Source of the DNA: Candidatus Tectimicrobiota bacterium
GTDB taxonomy: Bacteria; JACPUC01
NCBI GenBank assembly: GCA_016192455.1
Contig: JACPUC010000002.1
Span: 71,501 to 135,500 of the forward strand
Reading direction: 5' to 3'
Length of the DNA: 64,000 bases
The stretch's first letter is position 1. Each line of letters opens with the position of its first letter. The translations under genes were made by a program, and so were the position numbers. Positions 46,451-55,721 of the stretch are shown one piece after another. The notes below the pieces were generated by a model. It did not search any database and was not told where the DNA came from. It saw only the letters and a program-made list of their open reading frames with translations.

Positions 46451-46783
46451 GGGCGAACCCTCCTGGGGAAGAGCCAAGCAAGGAAAAACCACCGGCGGCC
46501 GCTCCCCCCAATATAGGATACCCCCCCACCCCATGTCAATGGGGCGGAGGCGGGGGAGGAACCCAAGGGGCCGGAGGAGGTCATGCCCTGTCCGGCAAGG
46601 AGGCCCCCCTCTTGAGTATCGCGCCTCAGGGGAGGCGCCGCAAGCCTCCCCCGGCTGTTCCCCCGCCGCGTCGGCCTGAACCAGGAGGTCGACGGCCGGA
46701 GGGCGTCGCGGCGGCGGGACAACGGCGGCAGAATCGATGGGACGAGGCACGGGACCGTGTCGTTCCGTGCAGGGAGAGCAAGG
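46451..46783. other. divergent intergenic region, 333 bp
   Basis: Between copA (minus) and the second hydantoinase B (plus). Holds the copA promoter; the remainder is GC-rich without further features, and the ribosome binding site AGGGAGAG is at 46771-46778. Confidence 0.5.
46510..46539 (-). promoter_or_regulatory. copA promoter with G-rich, CsoR-like spacer
   Basis: On the minus strand TTGACA (46539-46534), an 18-base spacer and TATATT (46515-46510). The spacer is a G-tract sequence, GGGGTGGGGGGGTAT, resembling the GC-rich half of CsoR operators (TACCCC type on the other strand). Position is 60 bases upstream of copA. Confidence 0.6.
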
Positions 46784-48454
46784 ATGGAACTCGATCCCCT
46801 AACCCTTGCGGTGATCAAGGGCGGCCTCGAGCAGGTGGCCGAAGAGATGGACCTGACGCTGCGGCGCTGCGCCTTTTCGCCGGTGATCTCCGAGTCGTGC
46901 GATATGGCCAACGGCATCTACACCGCCCACGATGGCGAGGTGATCGTCCAGGGCCCGAAAGGGTTGCCGGTCTTCGTGGCGATCATGCAGTTCGCGGTGA
47001 AGGTGGTCATGGAGGAGGCCGGCGCCGGCGGTCTGGCGCCGGGTGACATCTTCATCCTCAACGATCCGGCCTCCGGTGGCAGCCACCTCAACGACATGAA
47101 ACTGGTGCGGCCGGTCTTCCATGACGGCAAGCTCTTCGCCATGCTCGCCAACACCGCGCACTGGATCGACCTGGGGGGCAATGTGCCGGGGAACTTCGGC
47201 GTGCGCGCCAGCGAGATTTTCCAGGAGGGGTTCCGCCTGACGCCGGTGAAGATTTACGCTGCCGGCGTGCTCAACGAGGCGCTGCTCGAGACGATCCTGG
47301 CGAACACGCGCGTGCCGCAGTGGTGCTACGGCGATCTGCAGGCACAGGTGAACGCCCTGCTCGTCGGCGAGCGCCGCCTTGGGGTGCTCATCGAGCGCTA
47401 CGGGGCCGACCTCCTGCAGGCGGCGATCGCCGAGCTGCGCCGCCGCGCCGAGCAGCAGATGCGGGCCGCCATCGCCGACATTCCCGACGGCACCTACCGA
47501 TTCAGCGATGGCCTCGATAACGACGGCGTGGAGGACCGCCCGCTCACCATCGTCCTGGCCCTGGAGGTACGCGGCAACGAGATGAGCCTCGACTTCACCG
47601 GCACCTCGCCGCAGGCGCAGGGAACCGTCAATGTGTCGCTGAGTACGGCGATCTCGAGCGCCTACGTGGCCATCAAGCACGTCTTCCCGCACGTCCCCCT
47701 GAACGGCGGCTGTTTCGCACCCATCACGTTCACCATTCCTCCCGGCAGCCTCCTGCATCCGGGGGAGGCGAGCGCGGCGGGGGGGTACAACGAGACGGCC
47801 ATGCGCATCATCGACGTGGTGCTGGGGGCGCTGGGGCAGGCGGTGCCGAAGCAGGTGCCCGCCGCCTGCTTCTCGACGCTCAACGCCATCCTGATCAGCG
47901 GCCGGCATGCGCGGCGCGGCCGCTACGTGATGTTCAGCTTCACCGGCGGCGGCAACGGCGCGGCGGCGACCCTCGACGGTCTGACGCACTGCAACGCCGC
48001 TGTCGGCATGGCGCGCAGCCAACCCTGGGAAATCATCGAGCACCTCTACCCCGTGCTCTACCACCAGGTGGCGCTGCGGGTCGACTCGGCCGGCGCCGGC
48101 CGCCAGCGGGGCGGCTTCGGGGCGATCTACCGCTACGAGCTGCGTGACGGCCCGGCGGTCGCCTCCATCCTGGGGGATCGCAGCCGGCGCGGGCCGTTCG
48201 GCGTGCACGGCGGCCAGCCGGGAGCCACGAGCCGGGTGCGCTTCCTGCGGCGCGGCGGCGTCTACGAGCCGCCGCTCGGCACGAAGGACGAGCACATCGC
48301 GCTGCAGGCGGGCGATATCATCGAGCTGCAGACGCCGGGTGGCGGCGGCTATGGCGATCCACGCCAGCGCAGCCGCGCGGCGATCACGCGCGACCTGGCC
48401 CGCGGCTACCTGACGCTCGAGGCGGCGCGGCGAGAGTATGGGTACAAAGGATAA
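46784..48454 (+). CDS. hydantoinase/oxoprolinase subunit B, orphan copy
   Basis: A second HyuB-type subunit, 556 residues. [57 protein letters not shown], the [17 protein letters not shown] block and the C-terminal [10 protein letters not shown] match the family. AGGGAGAG is suitably spaced from ATG 46784. It differs considerably from the copy at 37976 and has no adjacent HyuA, so it would have to use that subunit or another encoded elsewhere. It is longer by a C-terminal helical tail ([20 protein letters not shown]), a segment typical of acetone/acetophenone-carboxylase-type subunits. Confidence 0.9.
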   Translation: MELDPLTLAVIKGGLEQVAEEMDLTLRRCAFSPVISESCDMANGIYTAHDGEVIVQGPKGLPVFVAIMQFAVKVVMEEAGAGGLAPGDIFILNDPASGGSHLNDMKLVRPVFHDGKLFAMLANTAHWIDLGGNVPGNFGVRASEIFQEGFRLTPVKIYAAGVLNEALLETILANTRVPQWCYGDLQAQVNALLVGERRLGVLIERYGADLLQAAIAELRRRAEQQMRAAIADIPDGTYRFSDGLDNDGVEDRPLTIVLALEVRGNEMSLDFTGTSPQAQGTVNVSLSTAISSAYVAIKHVFPHVPLNGGCFAPITFTIPPGSLLHPGEASAAGGYNETAMRIIDVVLGALGQAVPKQVPAACFSTLNAILISGRHARRGRYVMFSFTGGGNGAAATLDGLTHCNAAVGMARSQPWEIIEHLYPVLYHQVALRVDSAGAGRQRGGFGAIYRYELRDGPAVASILGDRSRRGPFGVHGGQPGATSRVRFLRRGGVYEPPLGTKDEHIALQAGDIIELQTPGGGGYGDPRQRSRAAITRDLARGYLTLEAARREYGYKG

Positions 48455-48592
48455 GAGCCGAAGGGAAGGGTGAAGCGGGGTGACAGAAGTTGAAGGGAAG
48501 CTGTGGGAGTAGGAGCGCGGGCGCTCCGTGGGTTGATGAAGCGCGACGAAGTGGCAATGGGTTTCACGGCGGCAGGGAGCGGGGTGGCGCGG

Positions 48593-48716
48593 GCGTGCGA
48601 GGCGGCGCAAGCGTGCCACGCTGCGCCTCGCCGCCCGCAAAAGCGGGCATGCGGCGTGCGGGCGTCCCGCCCGTACTGCGCCGCCGCTGGGGGTCGCTGC
48701 GGGCAAGATGCCCGCG
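48593..48716. repeat. cluster of GC-rich hairpin repeats
   Basis: Between hydantoinase B and a small minus-strand gene. Two perfect stems, GCCCGC-aaaa-GCGGGC (48633-48648) and GCGGGCA-aga-TGCCCGC (48699-48715), flank a GCGGGcgtCCCGC element near 48658-48670. They resemble dispersed REP-like sequences. No coding potential. Confidence 0.7.
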
Positions 48717-48726
48717 CTCCGAATCA

Positions 48727-49077
48727 TCACCTCCACGCTCGCGACGAAGGCGGACGACGCCCCGGCCGGGGCGGGGGGGACGGCGGCAGCTCAGTCTCGA
48801 TCTCTTTGATGGTGAGCTTCAGCTCGCCGAATGCTTCCCGGTTCTCCTCGATAAGCTGGCGCATGGCTTGGCTGAGGGTCTGGAGCTGGGAGAGGCAGAA
48901 AGCCTTCACGCTGGCATCGGTGCTGTCCATGTATTGATCGAGGAGGAGGCGGTAGTCGTGGCCCAGGCGGGTGATGCGCTCCGCGACGGAGCGCGGCACG
49001 AAGATGCTCCGCAGAGAGCGGTAGAGATGCCGCCAGCTCTCGAGGTTGGCGATGAGGTCATCATTGCGGGAGTGCAT
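48727..49077 (-). CDS. small helical protein of unknown function
   Basis: Not recognised. The 116-residue product begins MHSRNDDLIANLESWRHLYR and contains three or four amphipathic helices (SVAERITRLGHDYRLLLDQY; VKAFCLSQLQTLSQAMRQLI; GELKLTIKEIETEL) before a Pro/Arg-rich tail. No signal peptide or membrane segment. ATG 49077 has no clear ribosome binding site, and the frame runs upstream to 49323, but that extension is unconvincing. It precedes the ferritin-like gene on the same strand, though transcribed after it. Confidence 0.55.
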   Translation of the reverse strand: MHSRNDDLIANLESWRHLYRSLRSIFVPRSVAERITRLGHDYRLLLDQYMDSTDASVKAFCLSQLQTLSQAMRQLIEENREAFGELKLTIKEIETELPPSPPPRPGRRPPSSRAWR

Positions 49078-49325
49078 AGGGGCAAGGTAAGCGAATAAAA
49101 AGCAAAAGTCAACCTCGCATACCTCTCCCCTGCACCTGACTCGCCGCAACGGCGCGTGATGGGGCGACGGAGGGGGTGCGGCGATGGGCGTGGCGTCTGC
49201 CCCTGGGCGAGCCGCCGAACAACTCGCGGCGTGAGGGGAGGGGGGCAGCGATTCCCTAGGAAGGACCTTGCACCACTTCCGCGTCCAACGCCTCGAATTG
49301 GTGGCGGAATTTCTCCGCGACAACT

Positions 49326-50168
49326 TTAAAGCGCCGCGGCGCGGAAGACCGTCGCGGGCGCGATGCGCTCGCCGTAAAAGTCGGCCTCCAGGGCGCGCAT
49401 TGCCTCGTCGCTCAGCGGCTTCAGGTACTGCTCGTTGCGCTGCCAGATCTCGAGGATGCGCACGCGCTTGATGCGCTCGCGCAGCGCGTCGAACTCCTCG
49501 CGTGAGGGCAGGTCGCGCATAAGGGCGTGGATGGTCTCCGGGCCGTGGTGCAGCTCGTCCGCGGCGATGCGGCGCTCGATCTCGACCAGCCGCCGGCTGA
49601 ACTCGTCGCTGACGGGAATTCTGCTCTGTGCCCAGTGCCAGCTCACCGCGCCCCCTTCGCCGCAGGCGCGGATGAGTGCGGCGCCCCAGGCGGAGCTGGC
49701 CTCGCAGAGCGCGGCGCGCTCGGTGAAGCAGGCATAGTTATGCGGCCAGCGCTCGTGCGTCCGGCGGTAGTCGCCGTATCCCAGCAGCGCATAGGCTTTC
49801 GGCGGGCAGTACTCGTACATGTCAGCGATCGGGCAGGGTTTCCCCTCGAGGCGCCAGGTGAGGAGTTCCAGGTAGGCTTCGTAGTGCTCCGCCTCTTCCA
49901 GGGCGTCCTGGAGCGACTTGCGCAGCTCGGCGGAGGAGCCGTGCGGTGTGGCGCCGAGGCAGCGCCGCGCATGCATGACGACGGCGCCATACTCCTTGCC
50001 CGCCTGCAAGGCCAGCCAACTCACGTCGCGCTGCCAGGTGCGCGCCGCGGCATACGCCAGCACCACCTGCCGCATGGTCGCGGCGCCGCGATCGAGGATG
50101 AGCAGAAGCTCCTCCTTGACCTGCTGCTGCTCAGCGCTCAAGCTCTGCTCGCTCGGGCTCTTCACCAT
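49326..50168 (-). CDS. predicted ferritin-like protein
   Basis: A 280-residue helical protein. Two E-x-x-H pairs, E92-A-E-H95 in LEEAEHYEAYLELLTWRLEG and E205-L-H-H208 in AADELHHGPETIHALM, occur in separate long helices, the arrangement of ferritin-like/diiron proteins. The region between (CPIADMYEYCPPKAYALLGY) is unusual and may carry extra ligands. GGGAGGTGG is just upstream of ATG 50168. Possible roles include diiron oxygenase, Mn-catalase-like or iron-handling; I cannot choose, and the family assignment itself rests on motif spacing, not on recognised homologs. Confidence 0.55.
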   Translation of the reverse strand: MVKSPSEQSLSAEQQQVKEELLLILDRGAATMRQVVLAYAAARTWQRDVSWLALQAGKEYGAVVMHARRCLGATPHGSSAELRKSLQDALEEAEHYEAYLELLTWRLEGKPCPIADMYEYCPPKAYALLGYGDYRRTHERWPHNYACFTERAALCEASSAWGAALIRACGEGGAVSWHWAQSRIPVSDEFSRRLVEIERRIAADELHHGPETIHALMRDLPSREEFDALRERIKRVRILEIWQRNEQYLKPLSDEAMRALEADFYGERIAPATVFRAAAL

Positions 50169-50412
50169 TCCACCTCCCTGTCTACCTTTGCGTGGTGCGT
50201 GGTGCGCCTACCAGCGACGCTCCATACCCGAGGATCGCCCGACGATGCAGGGTAGCAAGGGGAGGACGAGGCGGCAACGCTGCGGTGGGGTGGAACGAGG
50301 CGATCCAATCGAGCGGGAACGGCAGCCGCGCCCGCGAGCGGGAAGCAAACGCTTCCGCGAAGCACGCAGCGGCTGCATTTCGGCTGCGGTGGGGCAGCGC
50401 CGCAGCGGTGAG

Positions 50413-51240
50413 CTAATTGGACCCTGGGGCCTTGCTCTCCGTGTCCGGGAAGGTTCGGATGACGCGTTCAGTCCCCAACCGCGCCAGCGTGTCACTGCGT
50501 TGCCAGACCGCGCCGCCGCGCAGGAAGCGCCCCATCTTCAAGACGTTATCGAAGAGAGCCTCCTGCGTCTCGGCGTAGTGAGCCTGCCAGAGCACCATGC
50601 CGTCGCGCAGGCTGATGAGGAGCGCCCCGTAGCTCACCGCGGCCGGGCTGTCGACCGCCAGGGGGCCACCCTCGCGGTCACGATACAGGTAGACGATGCC
50701 GGTCAGGACGGCGTCGATCGTTCCCAGCGCTTCCGGCACAAGCTCCTCGCCCTGCTTGTCCGTCGGGCGTGCGGCCCCGGCGGCGGCCTCGGCATTCCCC
50801 TGGGCCTTCAGCGCCCGGCTTAGGCGCCGCTGCACGACTTTCTTGATGGCTTCAAGGCGTTCCGGCGGCAGCGCAATCCCGACCTCAGCCCGGCGGAGCT
50901 CCGGCAGGGTCTCGCCGGTGCCGCTCTCCGGCGGCAAGAGGTGGAGGGAGCGGTTGTTCCGCAGCTCGTTGTAGATGAACTGCGCCACCTTCTCGCCGGC
51001 GACGGGGTCGTCGCTCTCGTTGGCGAAGGGGAGCACGGCGATGCGCTGGAAGGCATAGTCGTGAATGCGCGTCACCCAGGCGGCCCGCACATTGGAAAGC
51101 TCCTTGGTGCGCAGGTGACGCTCAGCAAGCGCCATCCCCGAGACGCTCACCACGGCGAGCAGCGCGGCAAGGAGACTCAGCACCTGGAGCCGCGGACCGG
51201 TCGCAGGGAAGGGCTGGGAGACGAGGTGCGGCGTTCTCAA
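50413..51240 (-). CDS. exported protein with FlgO/GNA1162-like domain
   Basis: A 275-residue predicted exported protein. I start at TTG 51240 because AAAGGA is 8 bases upstream and it places a signal sequence (LQVLSLLAALLAVVSVSGMALA) at residues 17-38; GTG and ATG further up give unlikely N-termini. The mature part begins with an AVLPFAN strand (FQRIAVLPFANESDD), followed by AGEKVAQFIYNELRNNRSLH and later IDAVLTGIVYLYRD and YGALLISLRDGMVLW, a pattern shared by FlgO/GNA1162/TolB-N-like periplasmic proteins. Lack of a lipobox cysteine separates it from lipoprotein relatives. Role unknown; cell-envelope assembly is a guess. Confidence 0.6.
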   Translation of the reverse strand: MRTPHLVSQPFPATGPRLQVLSLLAALLAVVSVSGMALAERHLRTKELSNVRAAWVTRIHDYAFQRIAVLPFANESDDPVAGEKVAQFIYNELRNNRSLHLLPPESGTGETLPELRRAEVGIALPPERLEAIKKVVQRRLSRALKAQGNAEAAAGAARPTDKQGEELVPEALGTIDAVLTGIVYLYRDREGGPLAVDSPAAVSYGALLISLRDGMVLWQAHYAETQEALFDNVLKMGRFLRGGAVWQRSDTLARLGTERVIRTFPDTESKAPGSN

Positions 51241-51618
51241 AGGGGCATGTCCTTTCTTCACCTTCCGGCTGAAGGCTCGGCGGAGAGGTCGCAAAACCCT
51301 AGCGTACGGGGACCGAGGCACGAAATCAAGCAATTCTCCCGAAAATACCGCCCTGCCGATGCCGCAATAACTCCTGTTTCCACGCGCGCGGCGACCTCAC
51401 TCCGGCCGCCACGGCTCGGCGTGGGGGAGAAGCGCAGCGGCGCGCCGATTTCCTAGCTCGGCAGAGATGGTTCCTTAACGTATAGTATGCGCATCCGCCC
51501 CTCAGGAGTCCATAAGGTTGGTCCCTCGGAGAGCATTCGGGCCGCGGCGCGCAAGGATGCGCCGGCCACTCTCAGGATGCCGCCGTAGGGAGGGGCAGGG
51601 AGGAGAGGTTCCCCAGGC
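51241..51618. other. divergent intergenic region, 378 bp
   Basis: Between the FlgO-like gene (minus) and the FkbM gene (plus). A promoter candidate is at 51458-51486; otherwise no feature. Confidence 0.45.
51458..51486 (+). promoter_or_regulatory. promoter candidate of the FkbM methyltransferase
   Basis: TCGGCA (51458-51463; four of six to TTGACA), 17-base spacer, TATAGT (51481-51486; five of six to TATAAT) within a short AT-rich patch, 133 bases before ATG 51619. Confidence 0.4.
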
Positions 51619-52455
51619 ATGTTCCACTTACTCTTGAGGCTCTACCAGCGTCTTTCCAGAACCCAGCGCCGGAGGATCCAGGCCTTGCTGGGGCCCTACC
51701 GGGGCGAGCCCATCAAGGTGGTCAAGACGCATCACCGCGCGGGGTTCAGGATGCTCATGCCGCAGGAGGCGCTGCTCGGCAACCTCTTCCTCGTCGGCGG
51801 CACCTTCCGCTGGGAGGAGGAGGAGACGGAGATCGTCCTGCAGCATCTCTCGCCCACCGACGTGTTCGTTGATATCGGGGCGAACACCGGCTACTACACG
51901 CTCCTCGCCCAGGCGCGCTGCCGCCGCGTTTATGCGTTCGAGCCCGGCAAGCAGTTCTTCCGCGAGCTCCTGGCGAACCTGAGCCTGAATGATGGAGCCA
52001 ACGTCACGGCGCTGAACTACGGGCTCTTCAGCGGCGCCCATGAAGCCTACCTGAAGGTGAGCCGGGGCAAGCTGATCTTCCCGGCGGCGGCTTCGGTGAA
52101 GCAGAGCGACCTCGAGGCGATCAACAGGCGCGATGCGAACTTCGAGAAGATCGACCTGCGCGTCTTCGATGAGGTGCGCGAGGAGCTCGGGATTCCGAAG
52201 GTGGATTTCTTGAAGGTGGACGTGGAGGGCGCGGAGATCGATGTGCTGCTGGGAATGCGCCGCACGCTCAGCGAGGAGCATCCGAGCATCCTTCTCAGCG
52301 TGCATCCCTCGAAGCTGACGACATTTGGACGGCGGAATGACGACCTCTTCGATCTCCTGCGGAAATTCGGCTACGAGTTCCGCGCTATCAGCGGCATCGA
52401 GGAGGAGGTCGTCCAGCCTTCCTACACGTTGAACTCTACGTTGTTCTGTTGGTAG
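51619..52455 (+). CDS. FkbM family methyltransferase
   Basis: A 278-residue SAM-dependent O-methyltransferase of the FkbM type. Motif I DVFVDIGANTGYYTLLA, the acidic YAFEPGKQFFREL loop and the family-typical DFLKVDVEGAEIDVLLGM are clear. AGGAGAGG lies 10 bases before ATG 51619. FkbM enzymes methylate hydroxyls of polyketides, glycolipids and surface sugars. No biosynthetic cluster surrounds it, so the target is unknown. Confidence 0.9.
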   Translation: MFHLLLRLYQRLSRTQRRRIQALLGPYRGEPIKVVKTHHRAGFRMLMPQEALLGNLFLVGGTFRWEEEETEIVLQHLSPTDVFVDIGANTGYYTLLAQARCRRVYAFEPGKQFFRELLANLSLNDGANVTALNYGLFSGAHEAYLKVSRGKLIFPAAASVKQSDLEAINRRDANFEKIDLRVFDEVREELGIPKVDFLKVDVEGAEIDVLLGMRRTLSEEHPSILLSVHPSKLTTFGRRNDDLFDLLRKFGYEFRAISGIEEEVVQPSYTLNSTLFCW

Positions 52456-52552
52456 GCGCCGCTGCCGGCGAGGAGCCGGGCGAGGTCCGCGTGGCCCCAT
52501 GGCGCGGGCGCGGCGCAACGCCCCCTCCCGGCTCCACGGTGGAGGTTCGGCG

Positions 52553-52855
52553 GTGGAGTGCGACTGCTGCGGGCGGAAATCCGCCGGGGACGAACCCTAC
52601 GCAGGCTGGCTGCGGGAGTACTTCGCGGCGTACTACGAGACGATCTGCTCGCAATGTGGGCAGATGTTGGAAGCGGAAGCGCACGACCTCCTCGAGGAGT
52701 TCGCCAAGCGCATGTACCTCGGTCAGAAAACCGCCGACCTCCTCAGGGACTGCACCTGCGCGGCGTGCGGGCAGAGCTTCGCCAGCACGGAGCGCCTCGG
52801 CGCCTGCTGCCCGCGCTGTGGGACATGGAAGGAGGTGAGGCGGGGCGGCTCGTGA
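52553..52855 (+). CDS. small zinc-ribbon protein
   Basis: A 100-residue cysteine-rich protein. GTG 52553 follows GGAGG by about 8 bases and starts MECDCCGRKSAG. Two four-cysteine sites can be drawn: C3/C6 with C32/C35, and C69/C72 with C86/C89, separated by a helical segment with EEFAKRMYLG. Both would bind zinc. No enzymatic domain is seen; it could be a nucleic-acid or protein-binding adaptor. Same strand as FkbM, 97 bases downstream. Confidence 0.6.
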   Translation: MECDCCGRKSAGDEPYAGWLREYFAAYYETICSQCGQMLEAEAHDLLEEFAKRMYLGQKTADLLRDCTCAACGQSFASTERLGACCPRCGTWKEVRRGGS

Positions 52856-53001
52856 CATGCCCTGAACCGCCACGATGCCGCTTGTGGGGCGGCGCACGAA
52901 GCCGGTGAGGAGGCGGCGGCGCGGGGAAACAGCCGATCCCTCGCAGCCGCTGGCGGCGCCGCGCCTGGGTCAGGGCAGGTGGAGCCGGGCACCCTCCGCC
53001 C

Positions 53002-54600
53002 TCACGACCGCCGCATCCACCAGGGCTTGATGCCGAAGTCCTGCGCCATGACGCCGGCCGCGTTGTACCCCGGCGCGGCGGTGATGCCCCCCTGGGGATG
53101 ACAGGAACCGCCGCAGAGGTAGAGGCCCTCGATCGGCATGCGGTAGTGCGACCAGCCGGGGAAGGGCCGGAAAAAGCCCATCTGATCCGGCCCCACGGAG
53201 CCGTGCAGCTTCGCCCCCCGGAACATGCTGGGGGTGGTGCGCTCGATGTCCAGCGGCGAGTAGACGTAGCGGGCCAGGATGTTGTCCCACGTCATGTTCG
53301 GCGCGTAGCGGCGCCAGAGCGCCTCTATCTGGTCGGCGTAGTCCTCCTTCACCTCGTCCCACTTCTCCGGGCCGTCCTTCAACTGGTAGGTGGCGAACTG
53401 CCAGGCAAAAGCGGTGTGTTTGCCGGGCGGAGCCTGGGTGGGATCGTGGATGGTGGGACAGATCGAGTAGCCGCTGAGGTGCGGCGAGGGGACGCCGGCC
53501 TTGATGTCGTTGAAAAGGAGCTGCAAGTCGAGCAGCGACTCCATGCCCCAAGCGACGAAGGCCGAGCTGTGGATGGCCGGGTTGTTCTCGGCCGCCACGT
53601 AGCGCGGCGGCTCGTTCAGGGCGTAGTGCGTCGTAAAGAGCGTCATCAGGTCGGGCTGGTAGTGCTCCACGTCGTGGGCGAAGCGCTCGCCGGCGATCTC
53701 CTCGATGGTCTCCCTGCCGATGAGATCGAAGAAGGTGGGGAGGGGCGTGGTATTGGAGGCGATCCCCTTGCGGGCCGCAATCTCGTTCCCATCCTCGAGC
53801 CGCACGGCCACGGCCCGGCGGTTGCGCACGAGGATCTTCTGCACGCCGGCGTTGCGCAGCACCGTGCCGCCGTGGGCCTCGACGCAGCGGGCGAGCGCCT
53901 CGGCCAGGCTGCGCGAGCCGCCCTCGGCGATGCCCACGGGGGCGTGCAGGCCGTAAAGGAGCACCAGCGTCATGATGCCGGTGCCGTAGAGGTCCCCGGG
54001 GTTCGAGCCCTGCGTCCCCATCATCAGCAGCCAGAGCTTCACCCTCTCGTTCTCGAAGTTCTCGTTGCAGAAGACGAAGGGCGAGGCCTGCATGTACTTC
54101 AACACGCGCCGGCCGTTCTCCGTCTGCTCCAGGGGGGCGGAGACCTTCGACGGCGGCAACGGCGGGTTGTACCAGGCCGCCTGCACCAGCGCCGTCACCC
54201 CCTTGAAGGTGGCGTAGATGTCCTGGTAGCTCTTGGCGTCCTTCTTGGAGAACTTCTCGATATCGGCGAGGGTGCGGCGGTAATCGCGGTAGAGGCCGAT
54301 GCTGGAGCCATCCTCGAAGACCATGCAGTAGACGGGATCGGGATAGACGTAGCGCAGGCCGTACTTGTCGAGCTCGAGCGGCTGGAAGATGCGCTCGCGG
54401 TTGAGCCACGTGTGCGCCATGGAGTGGAGGTTATGCTTGAACCCCGGCAGGGTCATCTCCTCCGTCGAGCACCCCCCGCCGATGTTGTGGCGCTTCTCCA
54501 GGACGAGCACGCTCAGCCCGGCCTTCGCCAGGAAGGCGGCGCAGACGAGGCCGTTATGGCCGCCGCCGACAACAATGACATCGTACGCGCTTTCCATCAT
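53002..54600 (-). CDS. phytoene desaturase/PYROXD2-like FAD oxidoreductase
   Basis: A 532-residue FAD-dependent oxidoreductase. The N-terminal dinucleotide-binding motif VIVVGGGHNGLVCAAFLAK and the following EKRHNIGGGCSTEEMTLPGF, plus the C-terminal GLYLCGGSCHPQGGITAAPG and YNAAGVMAQDF, place it in the phytoene dehydrogenase-like group near PYROXD2. Two ATGs (54600, 54597) are adjacent behind AAAGGGAA. Isoprenoid genes are absent, so carotenoid synthesis is not indicated; a redox role on a hydrophobic substrate is more likely. Confidence 0.88.
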   Translation of the reverse strand: MMESAYDVIVVGGGHNGLVCAAFLAKAGLSVLVLEKRHNIGGGCSTEEMTLPGFKHNLHSMAHTWLNRERIFQPLELDKYGLRYVYPDPVYCMVFEDGSSIGLYRDYRRTLADIEKFSKKDAKSYQDIYATFKGVTALVQAAWYNPPLPPSKVSAPLEQTENGRRVLKYMQASPFVFCNENFENERVKLWLLMMGTQGSNPGDLYGTGIMTLVLLYGLHAPVGIAEGGSRSLAEALARCVEAHGGTVLRNAGVQKILVRNRRAVAVRLEDGNEIAARKGIASNTTPLPTFFDLIGRETIEEIAGERFAHDVEHYQPDLMTLFTTHYALNEPPRYVAAENNPAIHSSAFVAWGMESLLDLQLLFNDIKAGVPSPHLSGYSICPTIHDPTQAPPGKHTAFAWQFATYQLKDGPEKWDEVKEDYADQIEALWRRYAPNMTWDNILARYVYSPLDIERTTPSMFRGAKLHGSVGPDQMGFFRPFPGWSHYRMPIEGLYLCGGSCHPQGGITAAPGYNAAGVMAQDFGIKPWWMRRS

Positions 54601-54689
54601 CGGTTCCCTTTACCCTCGCCCCCCGGGAGCCCACGCCTCACGAGTCCGCCGCAAGGACGCCTCGGCCCGGTTTCCGTTCGAGTTCGATG

Positions 54690-55268
54690 TTAGCGGCTCT
54701 TTTTGCCGCAGACGATGAAGTAGTAGTCGTAGAGATCGACCTCGCGCGGCTCCAGGAACCCTGCCGCCGTCATCTCGCTCTGCACCGTCGCGACTTCGAG
54801 GCGGTGCTCGAGTGGCGGGCCGCTGGGCGTCTCCTTCTTCCGCCAGTCTAGGTTGATGAACTGCCCTCCAGGTCTCAGGAGGCGGTGGATTTCGGCGAGC
54901 ATGGTGGCGCGGTCGTCGAGCTCGTGGTAGACGCAGCTCATGAGGACCACATCCATCGAGCCGTCGGTGAGGGGAACCCTCGATTCCTCCGAGAGGAGCG
55001 GCTCGACGTTGGTGATTCCTGCTTCCTGCATCTCGTCCCGCAACGCCTCGAGCATCTCCGGCGAGATGTCGGCCGCGTAGACTCTGCCAGCCGCACCGAT
55101 GTGGCGCGCCAGGGGAATGGTCCAGAAGCCCACGCCGCAACCGACGTCGAGGATGGTGCTCCCCGGCGCGATGGAGAGGCTGGCCACGAGCTGTTCCGGC
55201 GGCATGTTCTTGAGACGTTCCGGCGCTTTCAGGCGCTCGCGATTGCGGATATCAAACTTTCTATTCAT
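54690..55268 (-). CDS. class I SAM-dependent methyltransferase
   Basis: A 192-residue methyltransferase of the UbiE/Methyltransf_11-type. Motif I ILDVGCGVGFWTIPLA, motif II VYAADISPEML, and post-I LMSCVYHELDDR with RPGGQFINLDW are complete. ATG 55268 (MNRKFDIRNRERLKAPERLK) has GGAGCG six bases upstream. It lies just upstream of the oxidoreductase on the same strand (89-base gap), so the two may act together on one small molecule. Substrate unknown. Confidence 0.88.
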   Translation of the reverse strand: MNRKFDIRNRERLKAPERLKNMPPEQLVASLSIAPGSTILDVGCGVGFWTIPLARHIGAAGRVYAADISPEMLEALRDEMQEAGITNVEPLLSEESRVPLTDGSMDVVLMSCVYHELDDRATMLAEIHRLLRPGGQFINLDWRKKETPSGPPLEHRLEVATVQSEMTAAGFLEPREVDLYDYYFIVCGKKSR

Positions 55269-55721
55269 GATTCGCTCCGGCGTGCGTGGGCGTGGTGAGA
55301 TGCAAGAAGACACACTCCGCCGCGGCGATGCTCACAGCGCGCCGACGCAAACGCGCCGAGCATGCCGCGGCCGGTATGATAGCAGAGTTGCCCGCCGCCC
55401 GGAAGCGCGCCCGACGTGGCGCCTGCGTTGCCCTTCGCGGGCGGCCGCGATCGCCGGACTCCGCCCGCCGCGGTCTCCTTGCCCGCGCGCCGCAACCGAC
55501 GGCGTCGCCGGCCCCGGCGCTCCCGTCGCCGCGTCGTTTGACCGCCGTCAAACCCTGTTGCTATCATCACCGCCTGACCCGGGGGGGAGCGCCCCGGGGG
55601 TGGAACACGGTGCTCCACCTTCCTGCTGCTCCGCATGCCGCATGATGCCTGCCTGGTCGGGGCGGCTGGGCGGTTTGATGAGCGCTGCGCGCCCGATCGC
55701 GAGCCTGGGAGTTACTCCACC

